The position numbers and the translations under genes are program-made. 64,000 nt of DNA, taken from Coccinella septempunctata (lineage: Eukaryota; Arthropoda; Insecta; Coleoptera; Coccinellidae). The notes under the pieces were generated by a model. The model made no database searches, was not told where the DNA came from, and was given only the letters and a program-made list of their open reading frames with translations. The stretch lies in the NCBI RefSeq assembly GCF_907165205.1, contig NC_058189.1:55020270-55084269 (forward strand). The letters run 5' to 3'. This document shows, one piece after another, positions 34,866 through 46,800 of this stretch; the first letter of the stretch is position 1; each line of letters opens with the position of its first letter.

Positions 34866-37800
34866 CTGGAAGAAAAATTGGATTATGCAATTATTGTAGT
34901 GACACGTTCTGTATTATAATAAAAAAAAACTTCTTCTTATCAACTTCCTATCGGTTGGGAGTGAATACCTCGGATGTGATGAACGATAATCCAAACCTTG
35001 TATTTTACTCCTCAGAAAATTCAATTTAACTTCATGGTGAGCTGAGTATCCAGATTTCACACCGAATTAAAATGAAAAGAATCTTTCGCATTGACGAATC
35101 ATACCATGAAAAAAAATTTGTTTGGCAACAGAGAAACTTACAATTTTTGGCTTGAATGGAGGTTGAACTTCCCTATTCTCTATCCTTTCCCAATCGATTC
35201 TCCTGAAGAATGCATGACTCCTCACATCTTCTTCTCCTCTGGTTCCACATCCTAGTCTTTTAGTGGGATTCTTCGTGAGAAACTGAAATTAAAATTTTAG
35301 GAATACTTAATAATTCAAAAGGAGGATGCAAAAGGTATAGTAAGACATGCTCCTAAATCTTTCAAGATGTATTAGAGGAGATATAGAAAGAAGATTTGGA
35401 TGAAGTCTAAGCTAGAGAAGTTGGAGAGAATATAGAGTGTCCTTCCCATATAAAATACACTTGATGAAGTCGAATAATAATAATTACCTCCAACTTCCAT
35501 AAAAATAATGGAAAGATATTTTTAATTGAAGAAAATAGAAACTCACTCCTTTGCAAACGTCTTTAGCTTCTTTGGATAAACTTTTTGGATAGCTAACGTT
35601 ATGGTCTGTAATGGCTGCAAATAGTTCCTCTTCATCTTCTCCATCAAAGGGAGGCTGACCCACCAACATTTCATACAGCAGAACTCCATAAGCCCACCAG
35701 TCGACGGATTTGCCGTAAGGTTGGTACAAGATGATCTGAAAATTTCAAGATAAGTCCTATTACTTTAACTACAATATTTATCATTGTACGAAAAATAACA
35801 GAAGTCTGAAGTAATTTAAATTTTTTCACACCTCTACGATATTAACATTTGAGTTTTGTTTTTTCGCGGTTATTCCTAAGTACACAATTGCCCAAATTCT
35901 GCCATTTTTCGAATTCTGAGCAGCTTAATATAGTCTCAAACAACTGGCTTAGACATATTTATATATTCTACAAATTTTGAACTATAGACTTCATTGATTC
36001 CAACCCTGTCTTTCAAAGGGTGTTTTCAAAAAGATTTTTTCCTCTAGGATTATAATGTCACCCTTCTTCCTAATTGATCATGGTGAAATACACAGTATCT
36101 GACTGTTGGGGCAAGTGGATACATGCTACCACCTCCTCTCTGAGAGTAAGGAAAGTGAATTGAGATGAGTCTCGTTTCCTGTCAGATGTCGCTAGGTGTA
36201 TTCCTGTACCATATCGGATACTGACATGGAATGAAGTGGCTATGAATCGATAAATTTATTCCATTTTCGTCCGAGTTTGAGTTGTGTTATGCTCTTATAG
36301 TCTGACGAGATCAAGTAAGACCGAAATCATGAACATCATCTACTTTTTCTCGACGAAATGGTATTTTCTGTTGATCTGAGCGCGATGGTGGTTTGCTAGT
36401 TTGATTTAGATCTTAACATTTGTTGATTAACAGGTGAATTAGTTGCGTTTATTAAAGCATTAATTCTGTTCCTGTTATAATATTTTGTATTTGCAGAAAC
36501 AAATTATATGAAATTTGCCAAGGTAGGTGTAATGATTCTTGATAACTCATGTCAATATCTTTTCATATGTTAAGCTTAGGTATAGAATAATATGTCAGAT
36601 AAAAGAGATCAAGAATTTTCAGGAGAATGAAAATTATGGTATAATCAAGAAGATTCATACTGGCTCATAAAACTTTTTGCACGAATCTTCATTTTTTTCT
36701 ACACAGTGGCACAAAAAAGTTGAAGGAGAGGGTGGAGTTTCTAATCAATCACCAGGTCTTTTGTATCCTGCATTAAAATAACCCAGAGCTATTGAAAACA
36801 ATGCAGTTAAACCGAAATGATGATTACCCTTTATTACGAAGCAAGTTGAAAATGCTTTTCTCTTCAACTGATAAAAAAGTCTATTTGAATAAAGATAAAA
36901 GGAACAGCCGTATGTTTTTACCTCAAAGCCCATAAATTATCCATCAAGTTGTTCGTCGTTCACCACTACAAAATCAACCGAATACGAGCTAATGACCTAA
37001 TTGTGTTCCTTACATGAGCCCCGATAAAGAAGCTTTCTGCCCCAATCGATAAATTTATAATCGGAGCTAATCGGTTGTATGGGCAGAATCGGGAACATCA
37101 AACGTGTCGGTTGACTATGAAAGGAAATTACACTCAAACAGAAATGAGGAAATATGGACGCAGATTCGGCGCTCAAGCTCCAAACATGACATGAAGGGTA
37201 GGTAATATTCTCCTGCAAGATGTTCGCCGTTCATTAAAGGTTTCATTAGAATGTTTAGATAATAGATTCGATTTGAATTGCATGAATAGAGGGGACTTGA
37301 GCAGGGAACTGAGAGTGTAAAGTGAATTTCTGCTTATATAGCTGTGTGTGTGCCCATATAATGAAGACGATTTCAGTTGAGATACCTGATTCAATTAATA
37401 CTTGTTTGGTTTCTCAATCTCAGAAATGGAATGAGGGTTTCATGATATACCCTAGGTTTATGAATTAACAGGGCACTTTGAAATTATAAGAGGTCAATTC
37501 CACTCTACTTACTTAAGAGTGACTAAAAAGTAACGCACAAAGTTTATATCTTCGGTATTTACTATTTTCTAGAAAAACGCTAGAGCAGGTTTTCATTTCT
37601 AATTATGCAACTTTTTAGGTATCATCGAGGAGTTCATCCTCCACGTGGGATGGAGGGTAGAGTTTTTTTAATGTGTCAGAAATCGATAGACGTATTTTGT
37701 TGTTGAGGATGATTCAGATGTTGGTCGAAAATACATTTATTATTTCCGAATGAATTGAATGACCAGATTATTTTAAGTACGTAATAAATCTCTGGCTACT

Positions 37801-40800
37801 ACTTTTTTCCACCACTCAGGCAATTTTCGAATTCCATCTCGAAAAAACGCCTCGTCTTTTGAAGCGATGAAAGGTAGGAGCCAAGGAGCCAAGGAGCCAA
37901 GGAGCCAAGGAGCCAATTTTCGATTTCTGCGAAAGAAGTGAGCCAATGACCTGCCAGATCGTGCTGCATTTGTCGAAGCAACTAGTAATCACAAGGGCAA
38001 TGTCTGGAGAATACACCGGGTGTGGTGAAATGTTTCATTTATGCGTTTCTAATTTTTTTTTCAATTGAATGCTTTTGAGTTTTTTTTTACAGAAAACATA
38101 GAAAGTATCCAAAGTATGTACTTTGTGTTATGCTTTTTACTCACTCAGAGTTTACAATTTTTTTATTTGAAACCTTGATCAGGGTTAATTTTTCAATTTT
38201 TGTGTGTTTTTTCAAGCCAAGTCTTCGTTAAGTTCTGATGATTACTTTACGTACTTTATGTTTTCAGTTCTCGGCGCACATTGAGTTTTGAGAGACGATA
38301 CCGTCAAACGGTGTGAAGTGGATCAAAAATCGAGGTTTTTTAGGAATAAGATTCAAACTATCAGTACGAGCGGGCTGGCTTTTATAATATAGATTCTATG
38401 ATCTTTTTGCTATCGATTGGCCTATTTACCAAAATTTTTGGCTGCACAGTTTTTGAAATTTTTTTGGTTGAAGTGCCATCCACTTCACCTCGTACTTTGG
38501 GGTGAAGTGGATCAGATGAAATGAAAAAAAAAATCTATTTTGAGTCCTAAGACCAACTGGTGCTGTGAAATCAGAACTAGTGTTCTTTATCTTTATTTTT
38601 TCTGTGTAAAACTAAACAACATGTTTTGTTTCAAAACAAAATATATTAAACAACGAAAATAAAGTCATGCCATGTCATGAAGGCACTGGCGCAGGAAGTG
38701 GGCAAATCCCCCCCAAAGATTCCAACAATTCAAATTTATTTCTAGTACAAACATTGAACGATCGTTCGCCCCCCGCCCCCCAAACAAAATCTTGGCTGCG
38801 CCACTGAATGAAGGTTTATGAATGTTATTCACGATATACCAAAATCTCCAAGGACTATGCTGACACTATATGCCGACGACACAGGAATCGCAATGCGACA
38901 TCGCAAGCCAGAAATTATAGAAGGAATGTTACAAGAAGCTATAGATGAAATAAATGACTGGTGTATTAAATGGAAAATAAAACTTAACGGACAAAAGAGC
39001 CAAGCGATATTACTGCAGAAGAGGAGACTAAGAACTACAACAAATCTAGAGGTAGATGGAGAAGAAATCGAATGGAAAAACGAAGCAAAATATTTAGGTA
39101 TCACCCTAGACAAAGGTCTAACATGGAGAAGCCATATCAAACAAGCCGTTGACAAAACCAAGGCAGCGATGAATATGCTCTACCCGCTGATAGGTAGAAA
39201 GAGCCACATGTCAAATGAGACAAAATTGAAAATAATCAAAGCCGTTGCTAGACCGCAACTGACTTATGGATCAGGTGCTTGGGGATTCGCGGCAAAGAGC
39301 CATATACAAAGAATTCAGGCAACAGAAAACAAGCTACTACGATGTGCCATAGATGCGCCTTGGTTTGTCAGGAACAAACAGATATATCGAGATTTGAAGT
39401 GGGAAACCATCACCGAATTTATGAAGAGGAAAGCTGAAAAGTTATTCGAAACAGCGAAGGAACATCCAAACGAAGAACTCAGGAGACTAGTGGACTACGA
39501 TCCAGAGGAAGACAGAAGAAGAATGAGAATTTACAAAATTAGACCGAGAGATCAATTGAGGAGAGATTAAAATGAGTACGACAACTTATTAAAACTATAC
39601 TAAGAAGAGATATCCGAAATGGACGAACATGAAAACCCTAGCACGACAATGTGCAAGAAGAAATCAACCGATTAAGGGATAAATGGTTTATAGGCAAATG
39701 CCCGGAACCAACAAAAAGCAGGTTAGGTTTAGTGGGTCGCGAACTCAGGAGAGTGAGTAACCCCACAGTGTTCCCTAGAAATGGGTTCCTCTGGGCGAGA
39801 GATAGAGCCCCGTGTTTTCACGGTCGCAGATTCCCCCTGCTATAAAAAAAAAAAAAAACTAAAAGGGTATTTTTGCGACATGGGCCTTTACGCATCACGG
39901 TCAAACATGACTAAATCATTGGTGATCGACTTCACCCTTCACTTTTGAGTGATGGAACAAATATTTTTTCCTAAAGAACTGTGGTGGTACATTTGATTTC
40001 AAAATGGGGAATATCATTCCAACTAGTTTATACGTGACTTGTAAAAGTTTAGGTGAGAATAACTATCGTAGTTATTGCCAAATATATAATTGAAGTTGAA
40101 CAATTGAAAAACTGTTTATATTCGAGAGAGTATGAATCTTTTTTTTTTTGTGAGAAAACTAACCATTCAGAATTGTATCCAAGGCACGAATTAGCAATCT
40201 TAGGAGGTAACAGTAGACACAGAGTTTTTTTCGCGGCAATTTAGGGTCTTGTCTATGAGTTACACGATAAAATATGCGGGAAAACACGGTTGATCCACTT
40301 CACCCCGCTATATCCACTTCACCCCGTTTGACGGCACTTTTTTTAATTACTTTTATTTGGGTGTTTAGTTCTATTTTTTCAAATCTCTTGAATCTATAAA
40401 ATCCAAGAGGCCTACAAATTTTATTTAAATTTTTTCCATTCAATAAAAAGGATGAGTATCAAAGAAAGAAGCGAGATGGAATAAAGATTTGTGGTGGATC
40501 ACTCACCTCTGGAGCAATGTAATCCGGTGTCCCACAGAAGGTTTTCGTCGTCTTATCACCTAATATACCTTCTTTACACATACCGAAATCTGCTATTTTT
40601 ATGTGACCGTCTTGATCCAGCAACACGTTGTCAAGTTTCAAATCTCGATAGACGATTCCTCGGCTGTGTAGGAAAAATAGACCGATAGCAATCTCTGCAG
40701 AGTAGAACCTGTAAATAATTTGTAAATGATACCATGCGTGCTCTAGATCTTCGATGCACAAATGAACTGAAGATGATCAGTTTAATCATAGATCGATTAG

Positions 40801-43800
40801 ATATCGAATTATTTTTTGATGCCACTGTTGTAGAATTCAAGCCATTTTTAAAACTTTGCTGCCACAAAAAATAGACTTGAAACATTTTAATTGGAGGAAT
40901 GACTACTGCAAAAACTGTTTTTTCAAGATTCTCTGTCAGGGAAGATGAATTAACTAAGTCCGTGAGTAGATACTTCTACAATAACCATTGATTCCTCTAC
41001 GTCACTAACTTGTTTGAAGAGTTAGAGATGTTCCTCTAAGGAGAGACTTGACCTAGACTAGAAGAGGCATTTCTAGCTAAGAATCTCATTATATGGATGT
41101 ATAATGAACCATTTGTAGCCATGGTGCCTTTTTCAAGATGATTCTACTTACCGAAGCACCATTAGATCCTTCTTATGAAAAATATCTGATGTTGTGTAGA
41201 TGAGAAAAAAATTGAAATATTAAAACAATCGAACCATAGTACTTACACTGCCACAGGCTCCTTGAATTTCCCGCACTGTTGAATTTGGAACATGAGATCA
41301 CCCCCGTTGACGTACTCCATCACGAAATACAGCCGATCCTGAAAACCACTTCATCAGTCTAGTATAATACCTCAACTGTTGAAATGACATTGACGAATCA
41401 AAGACCAAATCGATTTTTCGTCAAATACGGTAGCATGTTACACCTTTGAACAAGCGTGCAATCTTCAGTGGAGATAGAATCGGAATAAAAAATAACAAAA
41501 CTGTAAATGAGGATGTTTCTAATAAAGCAACTTGGGAATGATCGTCAAGGTTCAAAAATTGTTTTGGCGATTTAAAAAACCCGTCTGTATTAGTTATAAA
41601 GGGAGCTATCCACAAGAATGAGCAGATACTCGATGGAACTCCTCCAGTAGATGCATATTTTCCAAGTTATTTTTCAGCTTTTTTTACATTACTACAAACT
41701 ATTGAGGACTATAATTAAATAATTTATAGACTGTTTAAGATCAAGGTGAAAGCTCAAAAGTTTATTATTTATAATTATTTATTATTTATTATTTTTGGTT
41801 TGTTTTAATTTGTAGGTCATCAAAAATGTGGCAAATATTTTGTTCCACTCATTCTACCCAATTTCGTTGATATTACAAAATGGTTTACAAAAACTGGAAA
41901 AAAAACATGGGTGAAAGGGATGTGGAAGATATTATACAAGGTGTTCAATAAAGATACGCACGTTCTGTAATATGGTCAACTTGAATGGCGCTGTAGGGAA
42001 GAAAAATTGCTGAAATTTGCCACATACCCAGTTTTCCATCATGAGATTTATCAATTTACGAATTGAATATTAGATGCCTATTCGATTAGATGAAATTAAA
42101 AATAGAAAAAATGATCTACCATTGTTTGAAAACACGAATGCAGCTGAACCAAGAACGGCGGTTTAGAGGACAAAGCCAGGACTCTCTTTTCGACCATGGT
42201 GCATTCAACGTCGTCGTCCTGGATTATAATATCCTTCTTAAGGATTTTGATTGCATACAGCTCGTCAGTGCCTTTCCTTTCAGCCAACATGACCTGGAAA
42301 GAAAAGAGTTTTCAAGTAGGAGCGTACATATTTCGTTCACGAATCGATAAACTGTCGCTCGTGATATTTGACGGGGATTCCGATCCTGCCTCTGAATTGA
42401 ATGCAAATGCATGTTGAGCCAGGATCAGATAGAAGAAAGCGATGGATTTGTTCGTGTTTCGAAAAGAGAACTCGATTGTTTGTTGTATTGAACTGAATGA
42501 ATGTAGAGCTGCGTTTATTGGAAAAATGAAATGGTTCTCGGCATTCCATTAAGCTGTGTTAACCACGTAAAAACTCGTGTTTTTCAGTTGCGTGGTTATT
42601 GAATTGTTTTTCAGAAGTTTTGCGATTTCCATTATAAAGGGTCATTATTCCTTGTGACGAACCCAAGCAAACATTATCGCGTCAAAGGGGAATATATTCC
42701 GAGCAAATTGCCTTCAACAACTGTGGCTTTTGTGAATGTTGCATGATAAGGAGCTCTTTTAAATCGCAGATTCCAAAAACCACGTTTCTTAGAAATTTTA
42801 ACTTCTCAGGATACAATTTCATTATTTGAGCCCTTAAGAAGCTAGAGCTCTAGACGCTCTAGATCATAGGCATATTAAGTTTCTGATCTAGACATGCCTG
42901 TATTTATGGGATTATTTCGAAATTTGAGACAATTCAGAGTATGATGGAGTTTTCGGATAGGCCGGCTCTGTTAGAATGCATCTCATCATGTTGCCTTTTT
43001 ATTTTTCGAGGATGGTCTTCTAACGTTTTCAACTACGTCAGGTGTACATACTCGAGAGTGTCAGATTAATAAAGTGTATATGCCCTACGTGTGTCTGATA
43101 ATAAATTCATGTTAATCTGACAGTTTGCGAGGTGGGGTTGGCCGTTGAAAATTTTTTTTTGAGCGTGTCAGATTTTTAGAGGATATGGTAATTGGACCGA
43201 GCTACTTTTTAAGGGATTGACAATTCGGACGCAACGTAAGGTCACGGCGGTCCTTTGAAAATGCAAAAAAAATCGTTACTTGTACAGAGTGGGCAAAATT
43301 GGTGAGTTACAACTTTTTTAACCCAACGAGATAGAGGAAAATCCATGGCACATTACGGTCGTCTTTTTTCGAGAAACTAATAATGCCATCAACTGCATTA
43401 CACTATCTTCTTTTGTTTTCGAGTTACAGGTCAAAATTAAAATTTTGACCTGTAACTTTTGTCATTATCTCCGTTTCTGTTCAAGCTAGGATGTTGAAGT
43501 GAAAACTTTATACAGACACTTTTTTTATAGCAATCCAGTGGCGAACTGTGATTTTTCCAACAGGTATATTTGCTGAGTTATAATAAAGGGTGGCCCATTT
43601 AAAAATTGGAATTTAATTTTGCTATAAAAAAAAACTGCTCAATATTTTTCAATGGTTGAACATTTATTTAAAAGGTTGGTTCATGACATTTATTTATGAA
43701 AAATAATTTCGGCCAAATGACCACCACGGTTGACTTGGCAGTAGCCTATTCGTTCCACCCAATTTTTTAATACATTTTCGATTGTTTGGGGCTCTATTTC

Positions 43801-46800
43801 ACCAATAGCAGCTTGAATTTCAGTCTTGAGGTCTTGAATTGTTTCTGGATTGTTGACGTAACACTTATCTTTCACCGCTCCCCAAAGATAATAATCCAAT
43901 GGCGTCAGATCGCAGCTTCTTGGTGGCCAATTCACATCAGCATTTCTGCTGATTATTCGATTTCCGAAAATGCGGCGTAAAACATCGATTGTGGCGTGTG
44001 CTGTATGGCTCGTTGCACCGTCCTGTTGAAACCAAACATCGTCCAAGTCGTCAGCTTCAATTTTTTGAAAGAACCATTTTTTTTGTCGAATTTTTTTCTT
44101 AAATTTCTCACAGTTTGAGTAGAAGACTCACCACTTTGGAAATAAGTTTTTAATATTTCCCAACTTTCTTCAAGCGAATAGCGTCCCATTTCGTAAACTT
44201 CAAACTTTCAACTAAATATTAGTCACGTCAAAAAGAATAGTTGACGTTTATAAAGTCAAATAATCGGTAGTTCAAATTCCAAACACTAGATGGACCACCC
44301 TTTATAAAGATGTATTTTTTCTTATGAAAACAGAAGTTTGAAATGACTCAGAAAGAGTAATTGGGGCAATTTTTCGGTTTGCTGAAACTGTCAGATTATA
44401 TTGTTTGCCACCGCGCTCGAGAATGTACACGTGACGTTTTTATTGCAAGTTTGGTGCCCTCCCACACATTTTCGTCACGCTCAAATTGTCAGATTAAGAG
44501 AATGTATACTTTTCAACATGTAATTAACAAACCACATATATCTTAATCTGACACGTTCGAGTATGTACAATGATCGTTTTTTTTTACTAGTCTGACGGGC
44601 TGTCCTAGACAATTCCCCCTATATACAGATCTAATTTATGTAAGAGGTACTCTACAGGGTCCAAGGTATCTTCCTTCATATTCTTCTGATACGCTCAAGT
44701 AAATCCCGAAACTTCCCTCTTGGGATCTCCAAATATAACGTTACGTCATACTATTTGTTCGATTGATTGCTGTTAAGATGTCTAAAACACTGGTGTGTGC
44801 ACTTGTCACTTTTTGCAAGCATCAACATTTCAAAAAATCGGGGATATGGGATCAGTTTCGTGGCGGCGCCACCATGTCATTTGCTTCGGTCTATCCTTGT
44901 TCTACCAAAGGAAGTCCAATGATACTCTCTCGTTTTATTGTGTTTTGCGTTTTGCGAATGTCGATCAACGAGTTCAGAATATGAACTGGCCCATTTTGTC
45001 AGCTGTTAAGGAACAGTTGTGCTTTACAGTTCAATTTTCGTTGTAAAAACAAATCTGTCAATATTTCAACACTATGGAATAAGGGTTCGAAGGAGGATTT
45101 ACTGTTCTTCTTCAAGATAATTTCCGTTTGACAACTTGAATTCGTGAGGGGAGTAATTCAATATGATTTTAATAAAACATAGTTGATTGGTCAAATATCC
45201 AATATATTCAGTTGACGGAAAGGGAATTTTCACTATATTTACTCAGGAAGAATATTTGAAGTAACAGACTCGAATAGATTTATGTATTTCTGATTTTCAA
45301 TACATGCTCACAATTCACATTACGTATTTCCAATGCAGTACCTTCGAAATATTGCTGAAGTTTCCATAAAACTCAGCTATATCGGCCCCGAATGTTCGTT
45401 CATCTGATTTGGTTCTGCCTCAAATTCCAACAACACCGAATTCTTAGCTGCAGTTCTTGATTGTCCATACAGAAAACTGAACGACATATTTAATAAATGA
45501 ATGTTCTACACCCCTTTCTCGAAACTAATATATTTTCACACACCAATAATCGCTTATAAATACAACATATTCTTACGTCGTACGAAAGTATTCAAATTAT
45601 TTTCAAATATCAACATAGACAACTTGTCTATGAATATCAATTGACAATGATCTGTCAAATTCTAAATAGCGCTACCTACAGTGGGAAAAACGAAATTGAT
45701 CCCATATCTCCACGAAATTAAAAACAAAATCGAATCAGTGAATACACCAGAGTTTTAGACATCTTAATTGCTGTGGTATATAAATCTATAATTGCTATAT
45801 AAATCAGAGAAATGAATACGCCTTAACTTCAAGCCTGCCTTGAATATGTCTGTGCAAACAGGCATGAGCATAGACAAAGGAAGGATCTTTCTCTATGGGC
45901 ATGAGTGAACTGATTTCGTACTACCCATACTAAAAATAAAATAAGTGAATAAACATTCAGTTTTCTCATATTTCAAAAATTTATAAAAAACAATTGAAAC
46001 TTTTGAAACAGTCCCAAAATATCTGAACTTCCTTTACATTTGTGGAGCAGAATACTTATCGATATGATATCCATGAGGATTAAGCCACCTTTACTTCCTC
46101 TGACCCACTGCCACTGCAAAAACTAAGTGTTAACCCACATTCGGGGCGATTTCGAGAAACTTCGTGTGTTGATGGGATTACATACAAAAATGTTATAAAG
46201 TTGGGTAAGTTTTGGAAACATCAAGAACACTTCCTAGATCTTCCCTTCTTACTTTGCCGACTACTTCAAGCGCTCAAATATTTGTCTTCGTTCGAACTTG
46301 AGGATTGATCCACTAACCATAAATTGTTGAACGTGTTTGAGTAGGGGCTCCCCGAACCAAGTACCAGGAGTGTTTCATTCAATTCGGGAGGTTTTGCCGT
46401 TCAATTCGGCGGACTGAAGTTTAACGCAAGTTCTAATGAGGGGTCGAAAGTTTGTACGGCTTTTGTTGCAGGATGAGAACTTTGGGGCTGTAAAGTGTGA
46501 GCACGACACGACAGCCCGAAGTTTCCATACCCGAATGATCGGATATCATATCGAGGAAAATTCGGAAAATTGCTCTTCGATATTTTCCACCCCAGAAATG
46601 TGGTGGTTCATGCTATCTCCTTCGTTTCCATTCACTTTCATAACTAAGAAATATCTTATATGTACAGGGTGTATTTGAAGGTGAGGCTTTTTTTCAACAG
46701 AAGGTAGAACTGGACAAAATGGAGCGTTTCACCAAAAATCACCTATATCTACAAAACTTTCAAAAAATTTAAAATGATTACTGAAATAGATCCTAATACG

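Larger units (their letters stand above)
38296..40340. mobile_element. TIR element with repeated GTGAAGTGGAT motifs, carrying a nested LINE
   Basis: Left end CCGTCAAACGGTGTGAAGTG; right end, inverted, GCCGTCAAACGGGGTGAAG. The motif GTGAAGTGGAT or its inverse occurs at about 38312, 38477, 38506, 40292 and 40310, with a degenerate copy near 39937. Clustered subterminal repeats of this sort often bind a transposase. No transposase gene is recognised. Much of the middle is a LINE fragment (38813-39857). Superfamily unknown. Confidence 0.65.
43041..44735 (-). mobile_element. CTCGAG-rich palindromic element, copy B, doubly interrupted
   Basis: Reverse-oriented match to 3610-4268. At the left are CATACTCGAGAGTGTCAGAT and TTCATGTTAATCTGACAG, the empty site for the 4034 MITE. 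At the right are GCGCTCGAGAATGTACACG and CCTCCCACACATTTTCGTC, and then TGTCCTAGACAATTCCCCC. The middle is replaced by a TIR element that itself carries a mariner. Confidence 0.7.

Noticed and set aside
42096..42417. Plus-strand frames overlapping the Pkc53E N-lobe exon
   Set aside because: They are antisense shadows of a well-conserved kinase exon.
46436..46678. 80-residue plus-strand frame
   Set aside because: Lies inside a Pkc53E intron next to a transposon end, with no known domain.
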